From NCBI RefSeq assembly GCF_004217335.1, contig NZ_SHMP01000003.1:1116001-1180000 (forward strand): 64,000 bases of DNA, in the 5' to 3' direction. A model generated the notes under the pieces. It was not told the origin of the DNA, did not search any database, and was given only the letters and a program-made list of their open reading frames with translations. This DNA comes from Natrinema hispanicum. Lineage in GTDB: Archaea; Halobacteriota; Halobacteria; Halobacteriales; Natrialbaceae. Position 1 is the stretch's first letter; every line of letters begins with the position of its first letter. Position numbers and translations under genes: made by a program. Below, one piece after another: positions 37,976-46,590 of the stretch.

Positions 37976-39220
37976 TCACTCGACGGTGACCTCGAGCGCG
38001 TGTGGGTGCCACGCGTTCTCGGCGTAGCCGCCCTCGTTCCACGGGTAGTCGTCGCCGTCTTCATCCGCGTCAGCGATCCGTGCCGGCTGGCGGCGGCCGC
38101 GTTCGTCGGTCGCGCGCGAGGCGAGCGTGTACGTGCCGGGTGTGGGCTCCCAGCGGTACCGAAACAGCCGCCACGCACAGTCGTAGTCCGGCCCGAAAAA
38201 GTCCGCGTCCTGCCAGCTATCGCCGCCGTCGGTCGAGACCTCGACTGCCGTCACCGCGTCGTCGCCGGCCCAGGCGACGCCGACGATCTCGACCGTGCCG
38301 TCGGCAGCCGGGGTGACGGTCGCGCCGTCGTCTGGCTGGCCGATCGTGGACTTGACGTTCTCGTCGAACGTGTAGGGGTGGTCGATCTCGTCTGACTCGA
38401 GTTGGTCCCAGGTGTCGAACGTCGAGACCGTCGCGTTCGAGTCGGGCTCGACGCCCTCGGGGTGAATGCGGTAGGACGACTGCTGCCACTGGGTGAAATC
38501 CTCGCCGTCGCGGTCGGCCCACTCCGGGCCGTGGACCATCGTTTCCGTGACGTGCAACTCGGTGAGCCACTTGACGCTGTTGACGCCGTACCAGCCGGGG
38601 ACGAGCAACCGAACCGGATGGCCGTGCTCGGGCGGCAACGGCTCGCCGTTTATCTCGTAGGCGAGGATGCAGTCCTCGAGGACCTTGGCCATCGGGATCG
38701 ACCGGGCGAACCGGTCGTTTTCGTCCTCGACTTCGGGGTGGTCGCCGCCGACCGCGGTGAGCCACATCCCGTCGTCGGTCGTCGCGCCGTGGTCGGCCAG
38801 GATCGACGTCAGCGGTGTCCCGGTCCAGATGGCGGTGCTGACGGCCCCGTACTCCCACTGGACGCTGCCGGTTTCGGGATCGAAGTAGCCGCGGCCGTTA
38901 CCGGCACACTCCATCGTGTGTGCGACCGCGACCGTTGGGTAGTCCTCGCGGAGGTCGTCCATTCCCAGCGTGCCGTCTTGATCGACCGCGCCGGTGAGTT
39001 CGACTTCCCAGTCGGCACCCTCGGGATCGAGGGTCTCGTTGCGGTGACAGACGTAGTGTTCCTCGATCGGCGTGAGCCAGTTCGCGTACGTCTCCCGATC
39101 AGCGGCACCCACGACCCGATACCGGTCCTCGAGATCAGTGACGGCCTCCGTGCCGGGTTTCCGATCCAGAATCGCGTCGGTTTCTCGGTTCCGAGTATTG
39201 CTGCGCTCCGAGTTCGACAT
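37976..39220 (-). CDS. Sulfite-oxidase-fold molybdopterin-dependent oxidoreductase
   Basis: 414 residues with the SUOX molybdopterin-binding domain and a C-terminal Mo-co dimerisation domain. The molybdenum-coordinating cysteine is in AVAHTMECAGNGR (Cys105). Other blocks: DEDRFA-like EDENDRFARSIPMAKVLEDC, the GYEINGE-type LAYEINGEPLPPEHGHPVRL, VPGWYGVNSVKWLTELHVTE, and WAGDDAVTAVEVSTDGGDSW of the dimerisation domain. There is no signal peptide and no heme domain, so a cytoplasmic enzyme reducing or oxidising sulfur- or sulfoxide-type substrates is expected. The start at 39220 follows the usual acidic N-terminus. Confidence 0.87.
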   Translation of the reverse strand: MSNSERSNTRNRETDAILDRKPGTEAVTDLEDRYRVVGAADRETYANWLTPIEEHYVCHRNETLDPEGADWEVELTGAVDQDGTLGMDDLREDYPTVAVAHTMECAGNGRGYFDPETGSVQWEYGAVSTAIWTGTPLTSILADHGATTDDGMWLTAVGGDHPEVEDENDRFARSIPMAKVLEDCILAYEINGEPLPPEHGHPVRLLVPGWYGVNSVKWLTELHVTETMVHGPEWADRDGEDFTQWQQSSYRIHPEGVEPDSNATVSTFDTWDQLESDEIDHPYTFDENVKSTIGQPDDGATVTPAADGTVEIVGVAWAGDDAVTAVEVSTDGGDSWQDADFFGPDYDCAWRLFRYRWEPTPGTYTLASRATDERGRRQPARIADADEDGDDYPWNEGGYAENAWHPHALEVTVE

Positions 39221-39302
39221 ACGAGCCACACACCACCGAGTGCGATAAATCACGGGGCGTGGTACCACTCATCGATGACGGCTGTGACAAATACAGCCGC
39301 GC

Positions 39303-39728
39303 CTACGGCGCACCGTCCGCGATCACGTACTGCACATGGACGAACTCCGCGAACGACATCGGCGCTCGCCCCTCGATCTTCTGCTGGATCTCCTTTGCCT
39401 CGAGGTCGAGGTCGATGTAGCTCTCGAGTGCCTCAACGTCGAGGACCGCCGTCGACATTCCCAACAGCAAGTGCTCGAGCGCCATCGTCACGATCGTCTC
39501 CGGGTCCGGTTCGCCCTCGGCGAGCGACTGGATCTCGGCGGCTTCCTCGAGCGTCAGATCGGGCGAGTCGCCGGCTGCAAGCGCCTCGAGCACGTCTTGC
39601 TCGAGATCGGTGTCGGCCGCGACGGCTGCTGGGCCGTGTTGGTCGACGATCGTTGCGAGGTCGTCCTCGTACTCGGCCCGCAATGCAGCGGGCGAGTCGG
39701 GAACGGTCATCCGCTGTTCGTAGAACAT
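39303..39728 (-). CDS. Conserved haloarchaeal protein (probably DUF5791)
   Basis: 141 residues, acidic and almost fully helical: SPAALRAEYEDDLATIVDQH, LEQDVLEALAAGDSPDLTLE, EAAEIQSLAEGEPDPETIVT, MALEHLLLGMSTAVLDVEAL and the highly ordered EAKEIQQKIEGRAPMSFAEF. The EAAEIQSLAEG segment resembles a degenerate helix-turn-helix. The same composition and order occurs in a haloarchaea-restricted family. It is upstream of, and divergent from, cetZ (140 bp). Function unknown. Confidence 0.75.
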   Translation of the reverse strand: MFYEQRMTVPDSPAALRAEYEDDLATIVDQHGPAAVAADTDLEQDVLEALAAGDSPDLTLEEAAEIQSLAEGEPDPETIVTMALEHLLLGMSTAVLDVEALESYIDLDLEAKEIQQKIEGRAPMSFAEFVHVQYVIADGAP

Positions 39729-39868
39729 ATCCGAACGGACGGGGATACAGCAGAAAGGTATTGTGACCTCTCCCGATCACTGCTGGGGAGTTACTGTGCA
39801 ACCAGTCGCCTCACCGAGTGTATCAACTCACCGGAACGTTAAACAGGCTGCTTGCATATGGAAGTGGT

Positions 39869-40951
39869 ATGAAAGTCGCCCTCCTCGGAGTCGGTCAGGC
39901 CGGTGGGAAGATTACTGAACGGCTTGCCCGATTCGATGCAGACATGGGATTTGGAGCCGTTCAGGGCGCGTTGGCCGTCAATTCTGCGAAACCCGACCTC
40001 AAGTCCCTCGAGTTCGTCGACACCCAGCTGATCGGTGCCGACCGCGTCAACGGTCATGGCGTCGGTGGTGACAACGAACTCGGTACCGAGGTTATGCAGT
40101 CGGACATCCAGCAGGTCCTCGGCGCACTCGACGGCCGTGTCACTTCGAAAGCGGAGGCGATCTTCGTTGTCGCCGGTCTCGGCGGCGGCACCGGTAGCGG
40201 TGGTGCGCCCGTCCTCGTCCACCACCTCCAGCAGGTCTATGACGTCCCCGTCTACGCGCTCGGCGTCTTACCGGGACGCAACGAAGGGGCGCTCTATCAG
40301 GCCAACGCCGGTCGGTCGCTGAAGACCCTGCTGCGGGAAGCCGACGCGACGCTATTGATCGACAACGACGCCTGGCACGAACAGGGCGAGAGCGTCGAAG
40401 GAGCCTTCGAGACGATCAACGACCGGATCGCCCGGCGGGTCGGCCTGCTGTTCGCATCCGGTGAGGCCGTTGAAGGCGTCGGCGAGAGTGTCGTGGACTC
40501 GAGCGAGGTCATCAACACGCTGCGTGCAGGCGGCGTCGCGGCGCTCGGCTACGCGAGCGAAGTCGCAAGCGAGGACAGCGCCGAGAACATCAGAACGACG
40601 ATGAGCGTCTCCCGGCAGGCGCTGCTGACGGGAACGAGCCTGCCGGATGCGACGACTGCGGAGGCTGCACTGCTCGTCATCGCGGGCCAGTCCGACGCGA
40701 TTCCGCGCAAGGGCGTCGAGAAGGCGCGCCACTGGCTCGAAGACGAGACCGGCAGCATGCAGGTCCGCGGCGGCGACTTCCCGCTGGACAGCGACCGCCT
40801 CGGCGCGCTGGTCTTACTCGGCGGGGCGGAACGGTCCGATCGGATCGAGGCGTTCATGGACCGTGCCCGCGAGGCAAAGCAGGCTCAGGAAACGGAATCG
40901 ACCGACCACGCGGATGCGTTCGCCGACGACCGACTCGAGGATCTTTTCTAA
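39869..40951 (+). CDS. cetZ: CetZ tubulin/FtsZ-family cytoskeletal GTPase
   Basis: 360-residue CetZ protein. The tubulin signature GLGGGTGSGGAP (residues 103-114) binds GTP; the N-terminus MKVALLGVGQAGGKITERLA and the AVNSAKPDL segment bind nucleotide too. The T7-type catalytic region is in GRSLKTLLREADATLLIDN ... NDRIARRVGLLF. CetZ proteins control cell shape and motility development in Haloferax rather than division. The C-terminus is short, without an extended FtsZ-like partner-binding tail. ATG 39869 is preferred because the gene then starts at the conserved strand and has a ttaaac TATA-like box about 25-30 nt upstream. Divergent from DUF5791. Confidence 0.93.
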   Translation: MKVALLGVGQAGGKITERLARFDADMGFGAVQGALAVNSAKPDLKSLEFVDTQLIGADRVNGHGVGGDNELGTEVMQSDIQQVLGALDGRVTSKAEAIFVVAGLGGGTGSGGAPVLVHHLQQVYDVPVYALGVLPGRNEGALYQANAGRSLKTLLREADATLLIDNDAWHEQGESVEGAFETINDRIARRVGLLFASGEAVEGVGESVVDSSEVINTLRAGGVAALGYASEVASEDSAENIRTTMSVSRQALLTGTSLPDATTAEAALLVIAGQSDAIPRKGVEKARHWLEDETGSMQVRGGDFPLDSDRLGALVLLGGAERSDRIEAFMDRAREAKQAQETESTDHADAFADDRLEDLF

Positions 40952-41347
40952 CCGGGACCGCACTCTCGAGTACTCCACGAATCGACGGCGACCCGACCGA
41001 GCCCGATCGGCTCCGTCGCACCCAGTTTTATTTATAAGTCACTCACGAGCCGTGGTATTGCCCAACATGGGGGAACGACGCCCCTGCTAACGGTTTTCAG
41101 GGGTTGTGTGACCGGTACATTTAAATTATAGGCGACAGTACTGTCTGTCACCAGAACGCCACCGGGGCGCGTATCGCTCGACGATCGATGACAGGAAATC
41201 TTATTCACCGAGGTTTCGCAGATCGTGAGCAGCCGCTTCGACCAGTTGATCGAGAGTCAGTGAGTCATTCGCCGAGCCGTCGGCGAGCGCTTACACAGTC
41301 GGTCGACTGGTTCCCCGGTGCGGGTATGGCACAGAGGTTTGACTAAC
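40952..41347. other. Regulatory-looking intergenic region between cetZ and the coiled-coil gene
   Basis: 396 bp without a normal gene. From left to right: a TATA-rich run tttatttataa (41027-41037), a 7-codon mini-frame ATGGGGGAACGACGCCCCTG then C-TAA (41067-41090), an overlapping hairpin CCCCTG (41081-41086)/CAGGGG (41098-41103), a second TATA-like tttaaattat (41120-41129) and a perfect 12-bp palindrome GACAGTACTGTC (41134-41145). This looks like two promoters with a short structured transcript between them; see findings. Confidence 0.5.
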
Positions 41348-42229
41348 ATGGTAGACGAATCGAAAAACATCGAACTGACAGAGGACGACCTAGAAAACAA
41401 ATCGAAAGGACAGCTCATCAAGATGGCCGGTCAACTCCGAGACCGGCGAAACGACCTGAACCAGATGGCGTCCGAGCGCGCATCCAAGCGCGACGACCTG
41501 AACGCGAAGACTCGCGAAAAGGTCGACAAAGCCCAAGAGCACCGCGAAAAACGCGACGAGCTCAACGAGCAGGTCCAGGAACACAAGGAAAGCCGCAACG
41601 AGCTCAACGCCGAAGCCAACGAGCTGTTCGACAAGGTCGAGCAGCTCAAGTCGGACATGGAACTCGACGAGGGCAAGGACCTAGAGGAGCTCGAAGAAGA
41701 GATCGAGCAACTCGAGTTCAAACAGCAGACCGAGGTTCTCTCGAGTGAAGACGAAAAAGAGCTGATCGAGAAGATCGAGTCCAAGCGCGAGGAGTACGAA
41801 GAGCGCAAGCAGAAACTCGACCAAAACGAGGATCTCGAGGAACTCGTCGAGGAAGCCGAGGAAGTCCGATCAGAAGCCTCCCAGCACCACCAGAAGGTGA
41901 CGGAGCTGGCGGACAAGGCACAGGAACATCACAACCAGATGATCGAGGCCTACCGCGAGGCCGACGACATCCGTGATGAGGCCGACGAGATGCACGAGAA
42001 GTTCGTCGAGGCCCAGGAAGCCGCCGACCGCCACCACGAGGACTTCGTCCGCGTCCAGAAGCGCCTGCGCGAACTGGACAAGAAAGAGGAAGAAGAGCGC
42101 AAGTCCGAGCGCGACAAAAAGAAAGAAGAGGCCAAAGAAGAGGCCGAGGAAATCTATCAGAAGTTCAAGGAAGGCGAGACCCTCGACACCGAGGACCTGA
42201 TGAAGCTCCAGAAGACGGGGCTGCTCTAG
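41348..42229 (+). CDS. Long coiled-coil protein (COG1340 type)
   Basis: 293 residues, almost entirely charged coiled-coil (runs such as REKRDELNEQVQEHKESRNE and KKEEEERKSERDKKKEEAKE), with about 30% acidic and 25% basic residues. It starts MVDESKNIELTEDDLENKSK and ends GETLDTEDLMKLQKTGLL, a pattern shared by the archaeal COG1340 coiled-coil family. Such proteins are conserved across archaea but have no assigned function; a structural or scaffold role is inferred. A long leader (about 190 nt) may precede the ATG if the promoter at 41120 is used. Confidence 0.85.
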   Translation: MVDESKNIELTEDDLENKSKGQLIKMAGQLRDRRNDLNQMASERASKRDDLNAKTREKVDKAQEHREKRDELNEQVQEHKESRNELNAEANELFDKVEQLKSDMELDEGKDLEELEEEIEQLEFKQQTEVLSSEDEKELIEKIESKREEYEERKQKLDQNEDLEELVEEAEEVRSEASQHHQKVTELADKAQEHHNQMIEAYREADDIRDEADEMHEKFVEAQEAADRHHEDFVRVQKRLRELDKKEEEERKSERDKKKEEAKEEAEEIYQKFKEGETLDTEDLMKLQKTGLL

Positions 42230-42645
42230 ATCGATCCCGTCTACCGCGATTTTCTCCCGATTTTCGGGGTTTGAACGCGGGCGTGTCGCTGTTTTCTGCG
42301 TCGTCACGTCGAGAGCGGACGCCAGTTGTGCGTCCGACCTCCTGACGAGCACTGCGTCTCGTGTGTCGGCCACGCTCGAGTCCGTCAGACGAGACTGCAT
42401 GCCAATCTAGTTGTAGCCTGTCACTATTCGAACGATCGGCAGTGTGTAGCAAGGGCTTACGATAGAACGACCGATGGTCGATAACCCGAATCCGGGTGGC
42501 TCAGGGCTCGAGTGAGGCGACGACCGCAGATGAGTCCTGCTGGTGAGGGGTGGACACGCGAGTGTCAGTAGTCGGTACCTATGACCGTCCAGTCGGGGCT
42601 CGTTCGGTGGCGACCGCGATGGGGCGTAGTATTCGATCTATAACA
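42230..42645. other. Intergenic region with terminator-like hairpin
   Basis: 416 bp without a gene. TCCCGA-ttt-TCGGGG type stem-loop (CCCGA 42256-42260 / TCGGG 42264-42268) sits 27 nt past the coiled-coil stop and may end that transcript. A TATA-like ctataac (42638-42644) lies too close to the first ATG of the next gene for a leaderless start at 42646 but fits a start at 42673. Confidence 0.45.
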
Positions 42646-44019
42646 ATGGAATGGGACCCACAGCCATCGCCTATGGAACGACACAGGGACGACGCGGGCG
42701 TGGTCGTGCCGGGGATCGACGCGCCGAGTACCGTCGCGTGTCTCCGCTCGCTTCGACCGCGCGGTATCCGTACGATCGTCGGCTCGGAGTCGCGGTCGAC
42801 GCCGGCGGCCACGTCTGTCTATCGCGACGAGTTCGTCGGACTGCCGGACCCGGAGACGGACCTCGCTGCATACGGTGACGCCTTGCTCTCGCTGGCCGAG
42901 CGGCCGGACGTCGAGACGATCATCCCGGTCCGCGAGGAGGATATCTACGTGCTTGCCGATCGAAAAGGCGCGTTTGCGGACGTAATCGCGACGCCGTGGC
43001 CGGACTTCGAGACGCTTCGACGGGTCCAGGACCGCGTCGAGCTCTTTGCAGCCGCCGATGCGGCTGGAGTCGCCGCTCCCGAGACCGCGCTGCTCGATCA
43101 GTGGGACGACTGGGACCGGGAGACGATCGTCAAACCACGATACACCGTCGCATCCACCACCTATCTCGGCGCGCGGTTCGATGACGCGGAGATCGGCTCG
43201 ACGGAGTACCAGCGACCGGGGACTCGGCCGGATCCCCAGGCTGCCCTCGAGCGGCGCGGCCACGTCCCGCTCGTCCAGGAACGGATCCCCGACTCGAGAG
43301 AGTTCGGCTTTTTTGCACTTTATGAGCACGGCGATCCGGTCGCGACCTTCCAGCACTGTCAGCGCCGCGGCTGGAAGTACTGCGGCGGCCCCAGCGCCTA
43401 TCGGGAATCGGTCCATATCCCCGACCTCGAGACTGCTGGACGCGACCTGCTCAACGAACTCGAGTGGCACGGGCTCGCGATGGTCGAGTTCCTGCGCGAT
43501 CCGGCCGACGGTGAGTTCAAGCTGATGGAGATCAATCCGCGATTCTGGTCGTCGCTGCCGTTTTCAGTTCGTGTCGGCGCGGATTTCCCCTACTACTACT
43601 GGCAGCTGGCAACCGACGGACAGCTCACATCGGAGCCGACCTACGATGTAGGGGTGGGCGGGCACCTCTTGCGAGGGGAACTCAGTTACCTCCATAGCGT
43701 CGCGACCGAGGAGTACCCGCTCGTCGAGCGGCCGTCGCTCGGCACGGCTGCACGCGAGGTCGCCACGTCACTGGTGTCCCACCCACGGTTCGATTACGCG
43801 GTGCTCGACGATCCGGTGCCGTTTTTCCAGGACGGCGTCAACCTCGTGCAAGCGTGGCTCGACGGCCGATCCGACGGCGGCATACCGGACCAGACCGAAA
43901 CCAGCCTCGAGCCCGAGTCGACGGACGACGGCGTGGAGCCGACGGAGACGAAGCCGGGGGCCGACGAGGAGTCGACACGGTCGGCCCAGACCGACGGCGG
44001 CCAGTCGCCGGACTCGTAG
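42646..44019 (+). CDS. ATP-grasp domain protein (carboxylate-amine ligase-like)
   Basis: About 457 residues with an ATP-grasp fold: VVVPGIDAPSTVACLRSLRP at the N-terminus, a PDVETIIPVREEDIYVLADR strand, FETLRRVQDRVELFAAADAA, the ATP lid DRETIVKPRYTVASTTYLGA, HVPLVQERIPDSREFGFFAL and FKLMEINPRFWSSLPFSVRV with the metal-binding E-x-N. The C-terminal 60 residues are an acidic, disordered tail. Substrate unknown; relatives ligate amino acids or carboxylates, or modify lipids and sugars. ATG 42673 (MERHRDDAGVVVPG) is an equally good start; the TATA position slightly favours it. Confidence 0.78.
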   Translation: MEWDPQPSPMERHRDDAGVVVPGIDAPSTVACLRSLRPRGIRTIVGSESRSTPAATSVYRDEFVGLPDPETDLAAYGDALLSLAERPDVETIIPVREEDIYVLADRKGAFADVIATPWPDFETLRRVQDRVELFAAADAAGVAAPETALLDQWDDWDRETIVKPRYTVASTTYLGARFDDAEIGSTEYQRPGTRPDPQAALERRGHVPLVQERIPDSREFGFFALYEHGDPVATFQHCQRRGWKYCGGPSAYRESVHIPDLETAGRDLLNELEWHGLAMVEFLRDPADGEFKLMEINPRFWSSLPFSVRVGADFPYYYWQLATDGQLTSEPTYDVGVGGHLLRGELSYLHSVATEEYPLVERPSLGTAAREVATSLVSHPRFDYAVLDDPVPFFQDGVNLVQAWLDGRSDGGIPDQTETSLEPESTDDGVEPTETKPGADEESTRSAQTDGGQSPDS

Positions 44020-44107
44020 GCGATCGCACTGATCGATATGGGGTCGTCTGCGTGTCTAACCGCCAACGCTTAACGGGAACCGCACCCAGCTATCGGTATG
44101 GCTCGAG

Positions 44108-45112
44108 GTGACTGCTGTGGTCAGTAGTGAGGGTATCGGGCGACTCGCGGTCGTCGTCGGTGGCGGCCTCGCGTTCGCGATTATCGGCGTCGTCCTGTTT
44201 ATCATCTTCCCGGCGACGCTGACGGACCTGCTGGGTGTGGTACTCGCGCTCGCGGTCGCACTCGTCGGCGTGCGGCTCGCGGGCAACGCTGCCAGCTCGC
44301 TGTTTCCGGACTACGACGTCGCCGAGGTTGCCGTCGAGGGACCGATCAGCCGGGACGGCGGTGGCGGCCGCCTTCCCACAACACCGGGCGCGACGCCGGC
44401 CGACGACATCGTCGAGCAGATCGATCGCGCGAACGACGACGATAACGTCCGGGCGCTGTTGTTGAAATTGAATACACCTGGTGGTGAGGTCGTCCCGAGC
44501 GACGACATTCGACTCGCAGCCAAGCGCTTCGACGGGCCAACGATTGCCTACGCGACCGATGTCTGTGCCAGCGGCGGCTACTGGATCGCAAGCGGCTGTG
44601 ACGAACTCTGGGCCCGCGAGGGCTCGATCGTCGGCTCGATCGGTGTCATCGGGTCACGGATCAATGCGAGCGACCTCGCCGAAAAGGTTGGTCTCTCCTA
44701 TGAACGCTTTGCCGCCGGTGAGTACAAAGACGCCGGCACGGCGCTCAAGGAGATGGATGACGACGAACGCGAGTACTTGCAGGGGTTGATCGACGACTAC
44801 TACGATACCTTCGTCGAACGGGTCAGCGACGGCCGCGACTTGGAGCCGGGATTCGTCCGCGACACTGAGGCCCGGATCTACCTTGGTGAACAGGCCTACG
44901 ACATGGATCTCGTCGATCACCTCGGCACCCGCCGGGAGATCGAGGACGAATTGGCCGACCGGCTCGACACCGACGAAGTGACCGTCGAGGAGTTCGAACC
45001 CGAGCGGCCGCTGATGGCCCGCGTCGGCGCGGGTGCCCAGCAAGTCGCGTACGCCTTCGGCGCTGGGCTCGCCGGCCTCGGCGACGGCCGCGGGTTCCGG
45101 CTGCGTAGCTAA
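44108..45112 (+). CDS. S49-family (SppA-like) membrane serine protease
   Basis: 334 residues. Two N-terminal transmembrane helices (LAVVVGGGLAFAIIGVVLFI and TDLLGVVLALAVALVGVRLA) precede a ClpP-fold S49 domain: ALLLKLNTPGGEVVPSDDIR, the nucleophile serine in VCASGGYWIASGCDEL, IVGSIGVIGSRINA and the general-base lysine in FAAGEYKDAGTALK. Thus Ser/Lys catalysis as in archaeal SppA, which degrades signal peptides after secretion. The domain is followed by an acidic linker and a short hydrophobic tail. The GTG at 44108 is used; another GTG is at 44117. Confidence 0.87.
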   Translation: MTAVVSSEGIGRLAVVVGGGLAFAIIGVVLFIIFPATLTDLLGVVLALAVALVGVRLAGNAASSLFPDYDVAEVAVEGPISRDGGGGRLPTTPGATPADDIVEQIDRANDDDNVRALLLKLNTPGGEVVPSDDIRLAAKRFDGPTIAYATDVCASGGYWIASGCDELWAREGSIVGSIGVIGSRINASDLAEKVGLSYERFAAGEYKDAGTALKEMDDDEREYLQGLIDDYYDTFVERVSDGRDLEPGFVRDTEARIYLGEQAYDMDLVDHLGTRREIEDELADRLDTDEVTVEEFEPERPLMARVGAGAQQVAYAFGAGLAGLGDGRGFRLRS

Positions 45113-45137
45113 TCACGGAGCGACGTTCTCGAGGCGA

Positions 45138-45161
45138 CTGTCACTAGGTACCTCGTGACAG
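45138..45161. promoter_or_regulatory. 24-bp near-perfect palindrome upstream of DUF373 gene
   Basis: CTGTCAC-t-AGGTACCT-c-GTGACAG reads the same on both strands except for one mismatched pair. It lies 26-49 nt after the SppA stop and about 23 nt before the TATA-like gttttat that serves the DUF373 gene. It could be an operator or a short terminator; the lack of loop favours a protein-binding site. Confidence 0.5.
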
Positions 45162-45214
45162 GTTGGCTCGAACGAGTAAGTGGTTTTATCGTTGCACGGA
45201 ATGCATCGCCTATC

Positions 45215-46462
45215 GTGACAACGCTGGTCGTCTGCCTCGACCGAACCGACGACGTGGGCCGCAAAACCGGCCTCCACTCGCCAGTCGTCGGCTGGGAGGC
45301 AGTCCGCGCGCTCGTGACTGACGTCGGCCTCGCGGATCCGGAGGACTCGAGTGTCAACACGCTTCTCGAGTCGCTTCGGGTCGCCCAGAACTTACGCGAC
45401 GAAAACGAGGAGGTCATCGTCGCGGTCGTCTCGGGGGATCACGAGTCGATGGTGTCGGCAGATCGGGCGGTCGCCACACAACTCGACGATCTCATCGCCG
45501 ACTACGACCCCGATTCGGCGGTCGTGGTGACCGACAGCGCCGAGGACGAACGGCTGATCCCGATCGTCGAGAGCCGCGTCCGGGTCGATTCCGTCGATCG
45601 GGTCGTTGTCCGCCAGGCCCGGGACATCGAATCGACGTACTACTTGCTCAAACAGTTCCTCGCCGACGAGGAACTCCGCCAGACTGTCCTCGTCCCGATC
45701 GGGCTGACGATGCTCGTCTTTCCGTTGCTTGCGACCACCGTCGGTCCTGCGAAGGGAGCGGCCGCGATTACGACTGTTATCGGCCTCTTCTTGCTCTACA
45801 AGGGATTCAACATCGACGAACTCCTGACTCGCCTTGCCCATCAGACGCGAGAATCGCTGTACTCCGGCCAGGTGTCCGTCGTTACCTACGTGGTCGCGGC
45901 CGGCTTGACCTTCGTCGGCCTGTTTGCCGGCGCACTCGGCGTCTCGAGCCTCGGTGACACGCCCGGTGTGGTGCTTCCGGCGACGCGGTTTGCCTTCGAT
46001 AGCATCCCCTGGCTGGCGATGGCCGCGCTGACCGCAAGCGCCGGTCGGCTGCTCGACGAAGTGATCGGCGATGACCCAGTCCGACGGTCGTTCCTCAACC
46101 TGCCGTTTATTGTCGTCGCCGTCGGGCTGGTAATTCGTGGTTTCTCTGCATACTTCCTCGAGCAACAGGGTGTGATCGAGCCGTTCGTCGTCTCGGCGTA
46201 CGAGTTCGGTGTCTTCTCGAACGAGCGGTTCGTGATGGTCGCCGGCGAACGACTCGCGCTGTTTGTCGTCTCGGCGCTCGTCGTCAGCCTCGTCGGTGCG
46301 CAGGTCGCGTCGTCGCTGAGTGAGTCACACGGCGGCGATCGAACTGATGGCGGGGCCGACGCGACGACCGACGCGGGAACTAGCGCACGTTCTGATCGGT
46401 CCGATCCCGAACTCACGGACGGCGGTGCGAATACGACTGCCGATCCCGACCGCGATCGCTAA
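45215..46462 (+). CDS. DUF373 polytopic membrane protein
   Basis: About 415 residues. The N-terminal soluble domain starts at GTG with TTLVVCLDRTDDVGRKTGL and contains SPVVGWEAVRALVTDVGLAD and TDSAEDERLIPIVESRVRVD; six to eight transmembrane helices follow (for example LVPIGLTMLVFPLLATTVGP, VVTYVVAAGLTFVGLFAGAL, LALFVVSALVVSLVGAQVAS). The family is archaeal and of unknown function. GTG 45215 is preferred over the ATG at 45155 because homologues begin with this strand and a TATA-like gttttat lies 25-31 nt upstream. The tail (about 55 residues) is acidic and disordered. The left arm of an inverted-repeat element overlaps its stop codon. Confidence 0.85.
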   Translation: MTTLVVCLDRTDDVGRKTGLHSPVVGWEAVRALVTDVGLADPEDSSVNTLLESLRVAQNLRDENEEVIVAVVSGDHESMVSADRAVATQLDDLIADYDPDSAVVVTDSAEDERLIPIVESRVRVDSVDRVVVRQARDIESTYYLLKQFLADEELRQTVLVPIGLTMLVFPLLATTVGPAKGAAAITTVIGLFLLYKGFNIDELLTRLAHQTRESLYSGQVSVVTYVVAAGLTFVGLFAGALGVSSLGDTPGVVLPATRFAFDSIPWLAMAALTASAGRLLDEVIGDDPVRRSFLNLPFIVVAVGLVIRGFSAYFLEQQGVIEPFVVSAYEFGVFSNERFVMVAGERLALFVVSALVVSLVGAQVASSLSESHGGDRTDGGADATTDAGTSARSDRSDPELTDGGANTTADPDRDR

Positions 46463-46541
46463 TACTGTCGGACAAAACGGCTCACACATCGATCGAACGC
46501 GAGACACGATCGAGTGTTCATTGACTGTTGTCCGACAGTAT
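46462..46541. repeat. 80-bp element with 14-bp perfect inverted ends
   Basis: ATACTGTCGGACAA (46462-46475) and TTGTCCGACAGTAT (46528-46541) are exact inverted complements enclosing 52 bp of unrelated DNA. The left end sits in the stop codon of DUF373, the right end 49 nt before the next start. A near-identical left end occurs alone at 3862. No coding capacity. The form is that of a miniature inverted-repeat element or a paired operator. Confidence 0.65.
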
Positions 46542-46590
46542 ACCAACGCGAACTCGGTATCCCTTTACCCATCCCTGCCGATCACGTCAC

